A stretch of DNA of 64,000 bases from Hirundichthys speculiger. Lineage: Eukaryota > Chordata > Actinopteri > Beloniformes > Exocoetidae. Positions 36,863-50,383 of the stretch are shown in pieces (within the stretch, counting starts at the first letter, position 1; each line of letters opens with the position of its first letter). Where the stretch lies: the NCBI GenBank assembly GCA_018398805.1, contig JAGFBZ010000735.1:62001-126000 (forward strand). Reading direction: 5' to 3'. The translations under genes and the position numbers were made by a program. The notes beneath the pieces were generated by a model. The model saw only the letters and a list, made by a program, of their open reading frames with translations, was not told where the DNA came from and did no database searches.

Positions 36863-39800
36863 GTTTAGGACCTGGGGAACTTGAGGCAACCATGAACTCA
36901 ACCGTATGCCAAAGTATTCTAGAGTCAAATGCAGTTTGTCATGTGAGCAGATGATGTTTTTTGTTGTTGTTGTTGTTTTTAATATCCTGACATATAAAAC
37001 TTTAGAACTGTGAGACAGTTTGCTTTCTTTTTCTCTTGGCTGCAATCCCTCTATCAACGAACTTATGAGCTTATGAGTATAGTACAATATTATTGGTAAC
37101 CTCATAGTTGTGAATGCTATCCTTGCTATGTGCACTGATGCACTAATGCCTCTGGCATCAGAGTTACTAGCTTTAGAAATGTGCTTTGATAACAAACAGG
37201 GTGTCCCACTTTATTCTTTACACTGCAGGATGTGATACCTATCGGCAGGTTTCCATTATCAGTGGTCCGGGGTAGTTTTACCCTCGTGTCAGGACCTAGG
37301 AAGTTTACAGAAAGAATTTTTGTAAACTCCTACAGGTCCAAAGTTTTGCAAGATCGTTCCTTTGGTTAGCCAGGTACTTCAGAGCAGCCCAGAAAAACTG
37401 CTGGCTGGGATATATTGTTGGCTTGGTGGGTATGTTACAGGCAGATGACATTCAGTCCTCTAAATATACCATTTGTGTTGGAATCTTCTCTCTTCATTCA
37501 TTACCATCCAATATCATATATACAAATGCAACAAACAGAAGCACAACATCCATCTCAGCTCTTTCCAATCTGATCAGATTATTCTAGTTGGCTTTTAGCA
37601 TCTACAGTATTTAGAGTTTATGTTGATGTTGCATCACAATTACATTGCAATAGAAATTGCTGAAGAGTGATTGCATCACTATCAACAGCCAGTGGACCCT
37701 AGAGGGTTCCTTTGGGTATCTGTATCGACTTTTATATGGTTGTTGATATTGTTTTTCTTTGCATAACAAAGGAAATGATTTTTTTTTAAGAATTCTTCAA
37801 GAACCCATGCACTGATTCTTCTAGCAAAATCTTTTTTTTCCCCATGTAGAGCCACCTGAGGCCTCAAATATTAAAGAAATTCAGTATTAGCTTTCATGCG
37901 TTTTACTTGCAGTTTTCATGAGGTTCTTTTAATGGATATTCCATACAACAAATCAGTCCATCCCAGTCTATATCTCTTAACTGGCTTCTCTGGATTTGGA
38001 ATGCTCTTTCTATAAGTAATTGTGTTACTAATCTGTTACAATTATCCTTGTAAAGTTAAACATTATATATGCAATCGTTAGACTATTTTCATTAAAAAAT
38101 ATGATTTAAATAATTAGCAATTTATTAGAATGTGTTTATCTTTGCAAATTACACAACCAGCAACAACAAAAACAAGACGTATAACATCACTTACTTGACA
38201 GTTGGATTACTTGCTGTGTGTAATGTCCTACGGCTGTATGCTGTGATCTAGGGTGTGCCTGCCCATTAATACAACTCCCTCACAGTTCAAACTTATGCTG
38301 TGTTGACAATGCAAGTGCAAACTGATGCGTAAATGTCAATAAGACCAATCTGGTAACATTTCCGTCCCAGCTCTTACCCAGTGTAAGAGGGTAAACAGGG
38401 TGCTCACTGGGACACGCAGCTGTCACGTTCAGATTATCTGGAAGGGATACTTGTCTGAAAGTGGTTTTAAATAGAGTTCAACAGGCCAGAAACTAAAGTA
38501 CTAACAGTGACGCAACAGCATAAGAATAACACCAAAATGACACAATGGAAAGACGAAAGGAAAACCACAAATCTTTCATTCAGTTTTCAAATGAAGGTAA
38601 GATAACTATGAACAAAGACTGTTATTTCATATACTAGTATTCTATGACTGACAACTGCGGCAACAAATGCAAACATGATTTTAAAAGCACTACAAAAGAG
38701 TTGCAACCACTCGATTACTTTTTCAGAACTAAACAATCATCCACTCCTCTGTTCATTTAGCACCATGAGCGAACTATTTGTACATAATTCTTTCAATAAT
38801 GGCTGTATAATTTTAAACAAACCATTTAAAATTAAATCTATTGCTTTCTCCTTTTTTATATGTACTTTTAGCCATCTCCTTTATTTATGTCATTTACTCC
38901 ACAACATTTAGCCAACTCTTTTGTTCCTTTGACCTCAAATGTAGTTTTTCTGCTGTGAAATTAATGAAGCGACTCCAGAGTCTGTAGATACATATGAACA
39001 ACAGCTGCACTAAAGGTTGACAAAAAGTCAATAACTATTATCGAAAAAGCTGAAAAGTCCACTTTTCACATCTGATAAAATCTTCAGAGACCCTATTTAA
39101 TAACATAATTGTATAATGAATATTAACAAAATCAGAACTTATTATGTAATTAGAGGATATTCAGCAAGTCTCAGAAAAAAGTTTCAAATGTATTTTTTCA
39201 GCATACTAAAAGAAGGTTATACAAGCAGTCAGGAAATGCCTTGACATATGAGCTCCTCAGTTAAACCTGTTACGTTCTTAAAAAGGCTTAGGATACTGGT
39301 GCAGTGACACTACCACGGTGCCTGTCCGATAAGGCAGACATGATTTCAGTAAGAATCTTTGATCCTTGTCAAAACACCGTCTAAACATAATGCCAGGTTA
39401 AAGCAGTAAGCTAAACTGTTTCAGTTCAGAGGAAGTAGTGGGCCACCACACTGTTGTTCAAAAAAAAAGAAAACTGAGAACAAGCCATAGAAATCACACT
39501 GAATTGCCATGTGACCTCTCTTTTGGCATACATTTAACCGTAGCAAGTGCACATGTATTCCAAAAGTCTGCACAAGTAAATTCAGCATAAACAACGATTT
39601 TTTGATGGGCTTTTGTTCAAACTATTCTAATCAAAATAGAAACCACACCGCTTTTGGGGATGGTTGGGTTATATTTGCTCCTGATGGGGAGTCTCACTTG
39701 TCCAAATTTAGAATGGAAACAATTACTCCAGTAGAAAATAGTATTTGTTTTCTCCAATCAACACCAGTGCCCCTGGGCTCCACTCGTGAGCCATCGAGCT

Positions 39801-40076
39801 GCATGTCTTCTTTGTTTCATTGAGAATTTTCTTCCAGCTTCTCCAGCAGCCGGAGAGAGAGGGAGGAGGGGTGGAGCCACTCAAATACAAAGACTAATTT
39901 GTTTGTTAGTAAAGAGGAGCTCTGGGCTCTACTTCCTGATGAGGGCATTAATAAAATCAGGGGGCGTCTGGTCAGAGAAAGATAAGATGTCAGCCAAGCC
40001 AAGCTATGGAGAGGCCATCCCGGTGTAAAAGAGCAACAAATAGAAACCATTATACTACTTTCTAAGAGTTATAAAT

Positions 40077-40077
<1 letters not shown>

Positions 40078-40123
<46 letters not shown>

Positions 40124-40132
40124 AAAAAAAAA
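40078..40132. repeat. C36 tract followed directly by A19
   Basis: Positions 40078-40113 are all C and 40114-40132 all A. Simple sequence in igf1r intron 1. On the minus (transcribed) strand it reads T19 then G36, a potential quadruplex-forming run in the pre-mRNA. Confidence 0.95.
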
Positions 40133-43100
40133 TTGTTGGAATGAAAATACAACAAAAATTAGGACTGACAGAACCCCGTCTTTGTGATTCTAACCATCAG
40201 GAATGTTACGTAACAGGAATTCAAATCATTTCCTCGCAAAAAGACTAAGAAGGATGTTGCTTCAAACTAAGCCTGTAGGCTTCACTGATTCAAGATAATC
40301 CACTTTTTGGTAAGACAACAATGTTTAAATGAAACTTGGTTTACAAAAAAAAAAAATCATTATCATCAACAGTGTCCATCCAGAAATGCAATCCTGCACA
40401 CACGCTATCTGTCTCTGCCCCGCGTCTCTTTGCTCTTCACACTGTTAAGTAAACACACATATCTCCACGGCGTAATGGGATCCATCCGCTCATGTTTATG
40501 ATTGATAAACCTTGCCCTGGCCCTCTGTGGAGATGTCAACAAACACAAGCACACCTGCACACGCACAGGCAAACACTGCCCCGGACAGGTCCGTTAAAAT
40601 TAAAACCAAGGCTGACGTCACTGTTTGTCTCAGGGTCACACGAAATTCGACTTTGATCAAGTAAGCACGTCCTATGAAATAATAAACTTCATCTCAGTTC
40701 AGGCTGACAGACATTACATATTGAAAGGTTAGGGTGTTTATTAAGAGCCACAAACTGAGCATTGGATACTGGATGCAGGATATTGGATACTGGAAAGCGA
40801 GCAGCTACATACTTGCTAGAAATGCAGAAGTAAAAGCACCCTTTTCAACCATGTCTCTTCCAGCTCTGCTCATTACAGCCACTTTTACGGGGTGAAGGCA
40901 GGAACCTGACCAGACTACAGTGTCTTCTTCCACGAGGTGTGCCTGATTTGAAATTGGCTTTTGACATTTTCAGCATTAACTTCCGAGGTACAAAAAAAAA
41001 AGAAAAAAAAAAGCAGCAGCATGTAAATTTATTTGGAAATAAAGGTGGACTATCTAGTACATTTTGAGTACTAGATAGCGTTAAACCAATTGAGTTTGAG
41101 CTGGTAGTCTCTTAAGGTACCCAAACATATGTTCCTCAGTGTAGTTTGCCTAACATTTACATCCTGTCCTTAATAGTTGCGCACTCACAAATATGCCACG
41201 TTTAGAGATTGTACAAATTGAATACTGAGCCAATTTCTCATCTAAAATTCACTTCGGGTTCAGACTGTGAATGAGCTTGTCATTGTGCTGTCACATCACC
41301 TTGCACCTGCCACGTCAACTGGCACTAATCCACTGCATACTGGAAGTCATCTGACCAGCGCGCTGGTGGACCACTTCCCCTCAACGGACATTACTTCAAA
41401 CACTGCAGCTCAGATATCACCGAAACCCCAAACAGTAACTCTACACTCCCTATCATAACAACTCTCACACGACTCCCCCTCTTCCAAAGTGAGGCAACAG
41501 GGCAGGAGCTGAGGAGCATTACGAGTCACAGTGACCTCAGTTTTGAAAAATAACATGCTTGATAATGTACTTAACTTATATAATGAATCTTAAGTTCTTT
41601 CTTTTAATATAAGTGATAATGACTTTAATACTTTTATTTATGCACTGAAGCATAACTTTCTATTTTAAGGAAATGGAAAAATAAATCAAATAATTGAATG
41701 TCTAAGGGTTACACTGCACTGTATGTGGTCTAGTTTAAGATTATTAGATCAAGGAATTACTCGGGAACATGCCTTTTAATCTATAGCTATTTAAAAGAAC
41801 CTGCTGCTTATCCTTATAACAAACAGACAACTGTGTTGAACAGGAGACAGTGGAAAAAAAATGCTTTTGAAATACCAGAAAGAACAAACTTTGGATGAGA
41901 AATGAATCGGGGATTCATCTGGGATCTATCCATGTTCAAACAGCTCTTATCTGATAAAGCAAATGCTGTCCATTAGAGGAGCTAACTTTTGCAATCATTG
42001 CACAAACTGTAAAATACTCCACAGGCCATAAAACCAGCAGCCAACAATGATGCATTTAACCAGAGACTGCATGTGAGCAAATCCAGTGATGTGCCACTTG
42101 AATTAAAGTGTTTAATTAAGCAATGCAAACCTCAGCTGGCAGCCTGGATAAGCTATAGGACAACGTTTGACTGCACTCACACAAACTAGCCCAATGACAC
42201 ACTTTCACATCCTTACTGAGGGGCATGAAAGTGACTCAGGCTGTCATGCTGAGTCCTGCTGTGGTACACGCAGAAAGATCCATGCTAAACCCGCACTCAC
42301 GACACATGGAAGAGCTGGAACTCTTGCTACTTTTTCTTTTTCCAAACCAAGTGTGTGACAAGACATTCTGCATCCAGGCTGGGCAGAGGTGTGATGGGAG
42401 GAGCTGGTGGCTGTATGCGTGTCGCTTCTGTTGCAAGGTAGAGTGGGTCACCTTGGAGTTGGAGTGACAGCAGTCACGGCCGATTCAGAATGTCCCATCA
42501 CTACACGGAGAACTGCGCCGCAATACACCAAACCACGAAGGGAATACAAGGAGAGGAGGAGTGCCTGTCAAACGACTCAGACTGACGTTTGATTATTTAT
42601 TCTGCTATTCAGGTTTTCCTGGGCAACATGTCCTTTCATAAATAACTGAGCGGGTACACTGGCATGCCCTCATGGAACAGGACAGAGGGCGCCTGCACTC
42701 ACACAACCCCTGCACCAATGCTGCTGGCGACAAATCTATTTATAACTAACAGTAGTGCTGCCAAGTGATGAAGTTAAGCGCATCACTCCATACAGGAGGG
42801 CAGCAAAAGCCAATAAAACAGCTTACAAACCTGCTTCTATTCCAATCAACAGAGTCAAGTCCTGTCTCTCCTGCAAGTGTATTTTTGCAAAACTTCCAAA
42901 CACCAAGGCTCTATCTCTGCGGCACTCTCTCCCTCCTTTTGGAAGCTGTATACTTGGAAGCCATGGCATGGAAAGTCTACTGCGGCGAGAGTTAAAAGGC
43001 AGTTTAATTACATTTTATTGGTGCGGACAGATTATCAAAACGAACAGAAAGTTTTAAACCCCAAATGGAGCTCTTGGATGTTTTTTCCACTAAGTGATGA

Positions 43101-45489
43101 TCGAAGATGGAAACTGTGACCCTCTGCAGTGCAGTGAAATAAACATCGTCCACGAGTGACCGACTGGTGACAGCAGTCCTGATATTCTAAGGAGCCTTTC
43201 CCACTGAGCGCTTAGCTCTACAAGGCCTATAGATTATACAGCACAGGGAATCCAGATCTGAGGGCGACCGCTTGCCTCCTCGCTCCTGCCAACTGCGTTT
43301 TCTCACTGGGGCTCAGAAAGTTTCAACGAACACGGCAGAGGTCAGACTGCTAGTCAACAGAAATGAATTAAGGTTTTTCATCTATTTGAATGCTAATAGA
43401 GGTCAGCATATGTGTCTGCTTCCCATGCTACGTTGTCCCCACCCTTAGGAAACAAGTGAATTAATAAAAAAGGATGTGACGTTGCTGGCAAACCCATTCA
43501 AAGGCGCACAGCCTGTCTGAAGCACACACGCACAAACTCTGGTAATAAAGGGGACATTATGGGGGGGGGAAACAACCTTTTTTGTTGAGCTAAAAATCTC
43601 TTTTTGAAGCAACTATCAACCCAAAACCTGGGGCATAATGCCACCCTGCCACTTTGTTCAGGGCAGGTCAGGTCTTAAAATTTCTTAGACGGTGAGCCAT
43701 TCAGATTAGGGTAGAGTGACATCATAGCCCCAGATCAGGACAGTAATCCAGCTTCCCCATCTTCAGACCCAACAAACTTCACATCATGCTGCATTTACTG
43801 AACCTTCAAAGTGGGTAGGACAAAGCTTTAAAAAAAAAAAAAAAAAAAAGGGCACCAGGCGAAAGGATCGTAGTGGGGTGGATTGGAGACCAGTTGCTGA
43901 CTCCACCCCCCCCCCCCCAATAACCACCTCTACGAACGCAGCTTTTTCCACATGACGAAAAAAGCTGCTTTTGAACTGCGCTCCTATGGTACTTAGACCA
44001 AAAAACACACCACAAACATTTTAATAGGACATGCAGCATCTTTTGAGAGAAAAATATCTTTTATGTCAGCAAGATACACAAAGTGTTTATTAAATGACAT
44101 CTTTAAATGTCTCACACTTCAAAGATCATTACTGTAATATATAGAGGTGAAAAATCATAGTTATGACAGAAAAGCAACCTTGTAAACTAAAGCTCACTTC
44201 CTAGTTGAAATCTTTCTCATGCCGATTTAAGCTTGATGCAAGTTGTAACACTAATGCCAAATACTTCAAACACAATGCATCAGTTTACCAAATGGTCTTC
44301 ATAATCCAGTTGGTATTGATGTGAAGCTTTTGTAAAGACATGTTAGGTACCCTTTGGTATTTGGAGGGTTTTCCACTAAAAAGTTGATTTATCAAAGCCA
44401 GTAAGTTACACGCTAATGATACTTTTAACTCTCCGGTAATCGTGAAACATGCTGCGCAACAGTCAGGGAACAGAAAGCCAACTCTCATGGACTTTCATTG
44501 ATCAGCTGTTCTATTTTAGTAAGGGCAAAACCTTCTGGCACCTCACAGCACATTAGATTAGAGGGAAAAAACTACAAGTGCGCTTAGTGAGGCGCTCCTA
44601 AATTTTTCAACCGTCAACCATAACTTGAAACTGAAAAATTATTTTTAAACAATTTTTTTAAAGGACCAGTCATTGTTTCTTTTCCTAATGTTTATGAAAG
44701 AAAAATAAAAAGCAAGCCAAACTGAAAACAAATATGCTGACCTTCCTCTCAGTGTTACTCAAGGGGTCATGGAGCCTGTTACAAAATTCTGTCACCACTA
44801 AATGACGTATTTTGAAGGTCTTATGAGACATTTCAGTGGAGGTAGGGGGTGGAAAGGGAATTGGGGGGGGGGGGGTGCTTTGGATTTCACGCCACTACAA
44901 GAAGCAAAGTGATCGTCTGAATCCGGCTGTTCAAGCGCGGCGACGCCACACTACACAAATGCAAAATGGCCACATGGTCGTAGTAACCTTCAGCTCCGCG
45001 CCCGCTCTCATCCCCCCTGCCTCCTGCCCGTCCGACATTAAAACGATGCCGGCATCACTTGAGAACCCCCCTCCCCCTCCTCCTCCTCCAGTGTCTAAAT
45101 TAACAACGGTGCCCCGTCAAATCAAATGATGTTGCGTACTATCGCGTCTATTCCGGGTTAACTGTGGTCATCTCCTGTCGGCGGCTGGACCACATGGTCT
45201 CCTCGAGCGAACGCACGGTTTCAGTAACAGGCGCTCGCGCTGCTCACCGGCTTTGTCGCATTCAGCCATCGAGTCCAAAACTATTAACATCTAAGGGATA
45301 TATAAGGGATTTTTTTTTTTTTTTTGTCTTTAAAACGTTTTAAACACGTTGGATGTTCCCCGCCAGTCGGCATGAGGCTTCTTTAACAGAGGTTAAACTG
45401 TGAAAGCACGCGCACACACACTGCTCTCAGGCCTCCTCCTGTTTAAGCATCACATTCTAGTAAAATAATAGTCTGCAATAAATACTTAC

Positions 45490-45589
45490 TCTCTCCATAT
45501 GTGGACCATATGCAGATAGTGGAGACAGAGAGCATCAGACCCCAAGACAAGGTCAGGCTTGATGTCACTGATCTCACGTTCCAGATCAT
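45490..45589 (-). CDS. igf1r: igf1r coding exon 1 (start codon, signal peptide)
   Basis: The ATG at 45589-45587 lies in an acceptable context (A at -3) and opens a 33-codon frame, MIWNVRSVTSSLTLSWGLML to IWSTYGE, plus one base. The hydrophobic core (SLTLSWGLMLSVSTICIW) is a signal peptide for secretion into the ER. The exon ends with A followed by donor GTAAGT. Joined to exon 2 it completes ATC (Ile), giving GEICGPSID across the junction, equivalent to the human GEICGPGID, where cleavage falls before EICGP. This match across an 11.3 kb intron confirms both exons and the start. The short, poorly conserved signal peptide is too small to be found by homology alone. Just upstream of the ATG lies T25 followed by GAG, which could be either 5' UTR sequence or a splice acceptor. 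Confidence 0.94.
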
Positions 45590-45601
45590 TCTTTTCTTCT
45601 C

Positions 45602-45626
45602 AAAAAAAAAAAAAAAAAAAAAAAAA
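45602..45626 (-). repeat. A25 (T25 on the coding strand) 12 nt before the igf1r start codon
   Basis: On the minus strand this is T25, then GAG at 45601-45599, then AAGAAAAGAATG. A long pyrimidine tract ending in AG immediately before a purine-rich start is what a 3' splice site looks like, although it may equally be a simple tract in the 5' UTR. Confidence 0.9.
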
Positions 45627-46850
45627 GTAAAATAAAAATAAGTAGGGTTATACGACTCAGTGTCTCACGCCTTCACATAAAAAATAGTAAGGAAGGGAAA
45701 AAAGAAATGTCTGTAGCCGAAAGAGCTACTCTTTGGCAGCCTGGTTGCTTTTTTTTTTTTTTATCTGGATTTGCTTTGAAATATAAATAAATACATAAAA
45801 TAGATTAGAACAGGCAATTCCTTTTGGTGACTAAAAAAATATAGATTAAAAAAAAAAGAAGTACACTAAAACAGTCTGCTATTTTTGCCAATCACTAGAT
45901 ACTTTGGCTGTTATGGCACACAGGCCAGTGATTTTCTTGGATAAATGATGGTAATCTCCATCTTCATTCTCCATCTCTTGAAAAACAGCAACACCGCCTT
46001 GGCGTTAACAGTAAAATTAAATAAAAATTAAAAATAAAATAAAAATAAAAAAACAGCTTAAAACTGTTTTCACCACAATAACATAACCCCAGTGTGGCTC
46101 ACGAGAATCACCCCCTGAGAATGGTTGTGAGGAGGTGGTGGGGGGCGGGGGGGGGGTAGAAAGCACGCTCAGATCCGCAGGGGTGGTGGCTGGGAGGCTG
46201 AAAATGAATGGAAAAAAAAAAATCTTTTTTGGGGGGGAGGGTTGGGGGGGGGGGGTTATGCCATTTACAGCCCTCCGATCCCCGCCAGGCAGTCGCAGCT
46301 CCCCGATCAGAAGTCGTTTTTTGAAAGCAGCTCCTCTTCTCGGACTTCTCTCTGTCGCCAGTCGGGACTCGCAGCTGAGAGAAAATCCCAGACTTGTGCC
46401 ACGCAGGAGAATGGGTCTCCAGCTAGACGACCTCGGCTGCTTTGGTTGGGGGAGAACGCGTGCACGCAGTTGCCCTTAAAGACTGTTTCTTGTCTTGGTT
46501 TTTTTTATTCCCACGCCAGCGATAAAGAAGTAGAGAGAGGTGGGAGGGGGAAAAAAGAGATCCCGATTGCGCGTGTGAGACAATATCCAGGGACTTAAAT
46601 CCTCCGGCTGGTCCTCGGTTAACGCAGGATCTGAGTCTCGGCTCCTCCGTGGAATCGCTGCTGTAAACAAGAGTCCGCGTCTCTCACACAGAAACACATA
46701 GTGCTACGGATAAGGTGGCCGGCGGCAGGCCGGAAGAACCGGAGCTGGATCCGGAGCCGCGACTCCACCGCGCAGACGCACACACCGCCGGCTGTCTCTG
46801 GGAGCGCTCGGGCTCAGGAGGCTCATCTTTTTAGTCTCACAAACCCAACT

Positions 46851-49139
46851 TTCTGTCTTTTTTATAAGAGACAAATAAATCTGCTCTCACTTTTGCTGAA
46901 TGGAGCCCCCTTATGCTCAAGAGACATCCCCCTTTTTTTTCAGTGATTCCAAATATCAAGGCAAACAATTTATCACCATAATTTGAGATGACAGTTGGGT
47001 CGCCCTGCCCTCATTTGTTGAAGCGTGCGTGTGTGTGTGTGTGTGTGTGTTTTCCCTTTCCAGTCACTCAAGGGGCTGCTTGGACAGCATACACGTTTGT
47101 TCCTCAGATACGTGGACCATATATGTGTAATGACTGAGTTTTGGCAGTAACGAAGGCTACTTGTGATATTTGTTTACATGGATGAGGCTAGATTTCACTG
47201 AAATGTAATAGATCTCTCTTCTCATGCTTCATGGTTTTTCGGGTTTTACTGAAGAATTAAAGAAAATAATTAAATTATTCTCATTCCCCGATCTTTTTCC
47301 ACCCTTGATGTTTCAATATGATTGTAGGGCTCAGTATGTCTCATAATAATATTCACCAGTTGTGAACCATCCAAGCACGTGATATGAAATTGCTACACAA
47401 AATTAGCACATTGTGTTGTAACTAAAGCAAATAACTGTAAGGAGACTCCTGTTTTTTCTATTTCTAACCCCTCTAAAACAGCAGCCATGCCAAAAATGAA
47501 AAAAACATTTATGATTCTTACATACATTAAATGGGTCTGCTTGTGGTTGCACAGTTTCCTCAATAATTGTATGTCTCGTGTGAGTAGGTTAAACAAATGC
47601 AGGAAGTTGGTTTCATGGACTTAAACATGTTTGCGAGTCAGAGCCTTGAAATTTATGCCAGTTAATCTGATCTGCTTCACAAAGTTTTCAAACTTGAAAA
47701 ATACTTATATTACAGTTCATTTTTTTTTTATCAAGATGAACAAAAATGGATAAAAACTGTGCAACATTGCATGTAATTACAAAGAAAACAAAAAAAATGC
47801 ATTTTTTACTATATATGTTATCCCCAAATAATGGTTTGCTTTGTGAGCCAAACACTCTGTTTTCTTTCACCATTTCATTTATTATCCTTCACAAAAATGT
47901 ACAAAAAAAGGTCATGAATAGTCAGAAAAAATGGAACAGAATAGAAAATGTAATGCCTTCCAAAGAAACTTGATTTTTAGGAGTTAACATTTTCACTGTG
48001 ATGGTAAAAAGTTGGCAGCAGAAGCAGGCAAATGAAACAAAGCATACTGTCCATAACACACAGTTAAGTTATCTAAACTTTACCACAGTTTACTACAAAA
48101 TTTACTATTGAATTCTCATTTGGTTTGGACAAACTTTAGAATTTGTCAACTGTTTAAAAATTATCTTCAAACATGCTTTGATTTTTGAAAATGACTCAAC
48201 ATTGAACATAATAAGTCAATTCCACAGACAGCAAGAGCACATCCTCAAATAATGCCAGCGATCTTACTTATGTCCAACTATTTAATGACCTTACAAATGC
48301 AAATGTCTTGCTTCAAATCATTACATTTTTGCAAAATATTATGAAATCGGTTTAAGTAGACTAGAATAGTTTAAATACAGTTCCTTAGATTAATTTTATT
48401 CTATTCTGTTAACAATTTTATAATTCTGGTAATGTAAAAGTTATTTCAACAAATGTGTCTATATAATGACTATAGGGTGGTTATTAAATTAGAACAAAAA
48501 GACTCACCTAAGACCTACAGTTCTTTCAAGATGAAAGGACTTCATGCTGCTGAATTAACCAGGACAATGTTCAACAGTATGAAGTCTCTTCAATGCAATA
48601 AAGCTCTACAATAGTTAAAAGTGCACACCATCCTCTAAAGCTCAAAGCAAAATCTGGCATGGAGCTTTATCCAGTGAGGGACTGCCAGCTCTGTCTTTAT
48701 CGTTCATTCATCCCACTCAAGCAGCAGAGACAGTGAACTGCACACGAAGAGCATCGCTGTTCATTTTGATGCCTCTTAACCTCATTGTTTCTTTTTAAAA
48801 ATTAAAAGGCAATTGGTTTAGCTGAGGGGGAAAAATCACTGTTTACTGAAATAATATAAGCTATATCTGCTTATATTTCATCTCATGCAGGGGTTTTCAT
48901 TTGGTTGTTTAACCTGACTTCCATTAATACCAGCAGATTATAGGAGAAGAGAGGAGTACTGGACTTGCAATGCACTGTAATGTTATGGTAAAGCTATGTA
49001 ATGTGTCATAAGGAAATCAATGGGCAAATGTAAAGCAGTTAGGGTATAATTTTTGTGGAATTTCTTTTATAATTTTGCTGGATGAAGCCACTTTTCACAT
49101 ATACTTTGAACACTTTCAGAAAGTAAGCATGTACTGTTT
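46851..49139. other. intergenic, upstream of igf1r
   Basis: AT-rich sequence with a (GT)n microsatellite at 47024-47050 and scattered short T- and A-runs. No gene or recognisable repeat was found. Confidence 0.5.
47024..47050. repeat. (GT)n microsatellite
   Basis: About 12 GT units preceded by GCGTGC, upstream of the igf1r CpG region. Confidence 0.9.
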
Positions 49140-49433
49140 GAATGTCCTTAGATTTTCTACAGTAAACGGATTAACAAACCCTCCAGTTTCACTGCCCTTA
49201 GCACTAATTTCTACATCAAAGTGTAATGAGTCTGCAATATTCTTTAATGACAAAATGCAAGGTATTCAAATTTTAATAATTTCCACAACACAAACAATTA
49301 CTCTTCTGCCAACTAGACACCTAGAGCTGACACATGTCTCACCTGTAACTACAAAACAGTCAAAGAGATCATCTGCAGTCCGAGTCCATCAACGTGCTGC
49401 CTTGATGAGTTGCCCACTTGATTTCTACAGTCT

Positions 49434-50006
49434 GTGCTGAGCAGTTTGTTACCACAACTCACTGAATTAACTAACATCTCACTTCAGACTGGAACATTCC
49501 CAGAGGCCTTAAAAATTGCTGTCATTAAGCCTCGTCTAAAGAGCAGTCTTGATGCCACAGTACTGAAGAACTATCGGCCCATATCAAACCTGCCATTCCT
49601 TGGCAAAGTCCTAGAAAAAGTGGTATATCAACAGCTTACTGACTTTCTCCTGTCCGACAATGTTTTTGATAGTTTTCAATCAGGCTTCAGGCCCCACCAC
49701 AGCACTGAGACAGCCCTGATCAAGGTGACAAACGATATTCACCTGAACACAGACGCAGGCAAAGTCTCAGTCTTAGTTCTGCTGGACCTAAGCGCTGCCT
49801 TTGACACAGTTGACCATGTGATCTCATTACAGAGATTAGAAGACTGGGTGGGAATCTCTGAAAATGCTTTAAACTGGTTCAGGTCCTATCTCAGGGACAG
49901 GAGATACTTTGTTGAAATTGGTAACTGTGTCTCAGACCAAATGGCCATGACCTGTGGGGTTCCCCAGGGGTCAATCCTGGGACCCTATTGTTTAATCTGT
50001 ACATGA
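49434..50006 (+). pseudogene. L2-type reverse transcriptase fragment (fingers/palm)
   Basis: This 190-codon piece covers RT motifs 1 to 4 and the first catalytic Asp (VLVLLDLSAAFDTVDH). It is broken after [11 protein letters not shown], where a small deletion shifts the frame. The second catalytic motif, YADD, continues in another frame at 50056-50067. It cannot make an active enzyme. Confidence 0.85.
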
Positions 50007-50383
50007 CTCCATTAGGCCAGCTAATACGCAGCTATAATGTGTCCTACCACAAATATGCAGATGATACTCAGATCTATGTGTCACTGACAGCAGGGAACAT
50101 GGGCCTGTAGATTCATTGTGTCACTGCATTGAACAGATCAGTTTATGGATGCAAAACAACTTTCTCCAGCTAAACTCAGACAAAACTAAATCATTGTCTG
50201 TGGCCCACAGAAACAAAGAGAAAGTGTTATCAGTCATCTTGAGACTCTCTCTCTAGAACCTAAAAATCAGGTCAGAAATTTAAGGGTAATATTGGATTCA
50301 GACTTCAACTTTAACAGCCACATTAAAGCAATAACATCAGCAGCCTTTTACCATCTAAAAACATTGCCAGAATCAAAGGAATA

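Larger units (their letters stand above)
34179..45489 (-). other. igf1r: igf1r intron 1 (11.3 kb)
   Basis: Bounded by GTAAGT at its start (45489) and TTTCCAG at its end (34179), splitting an Ile codon between its first and second bases. It holds the hAT remnant at 35874-36862, a C36A19 tract at 40078-40132, G- and A-runs near 43561, 43830-43850 and 43908-43918, and CpG-rich sequence from about 44880 rightward. Elsewhere (34200-35870, 36870-40070, 40140-44800) no exon, RNA gene or recognisable transposon was seen. Confidence 0.9.
44880..46850 (-). promoter_or_regulatory. igf1r: CpG-rich promoter and 5' UTR region of igf1r
   Basis: CpG dinucleotides become frequent at 44900-45300 and 46120-46850, in contrast to the AT-rich surroundings, and flank the first coding exon. 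Examples are the GCG-rich segments near 44935, 45205-45250 and 46735-46810. No TATA box is placed convincingly. GC-rich, TATA-less promoters and a long 5' UTR are known for mammalian IGF1R. The transcription start is inferred to lie between about 46100 and 46850. The intervening 45600-46100 stretch is AT-rich with long A-runs, which is odd for a 5' UTR and leaves room for a non-coding first exon. Confidence 0.55.
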
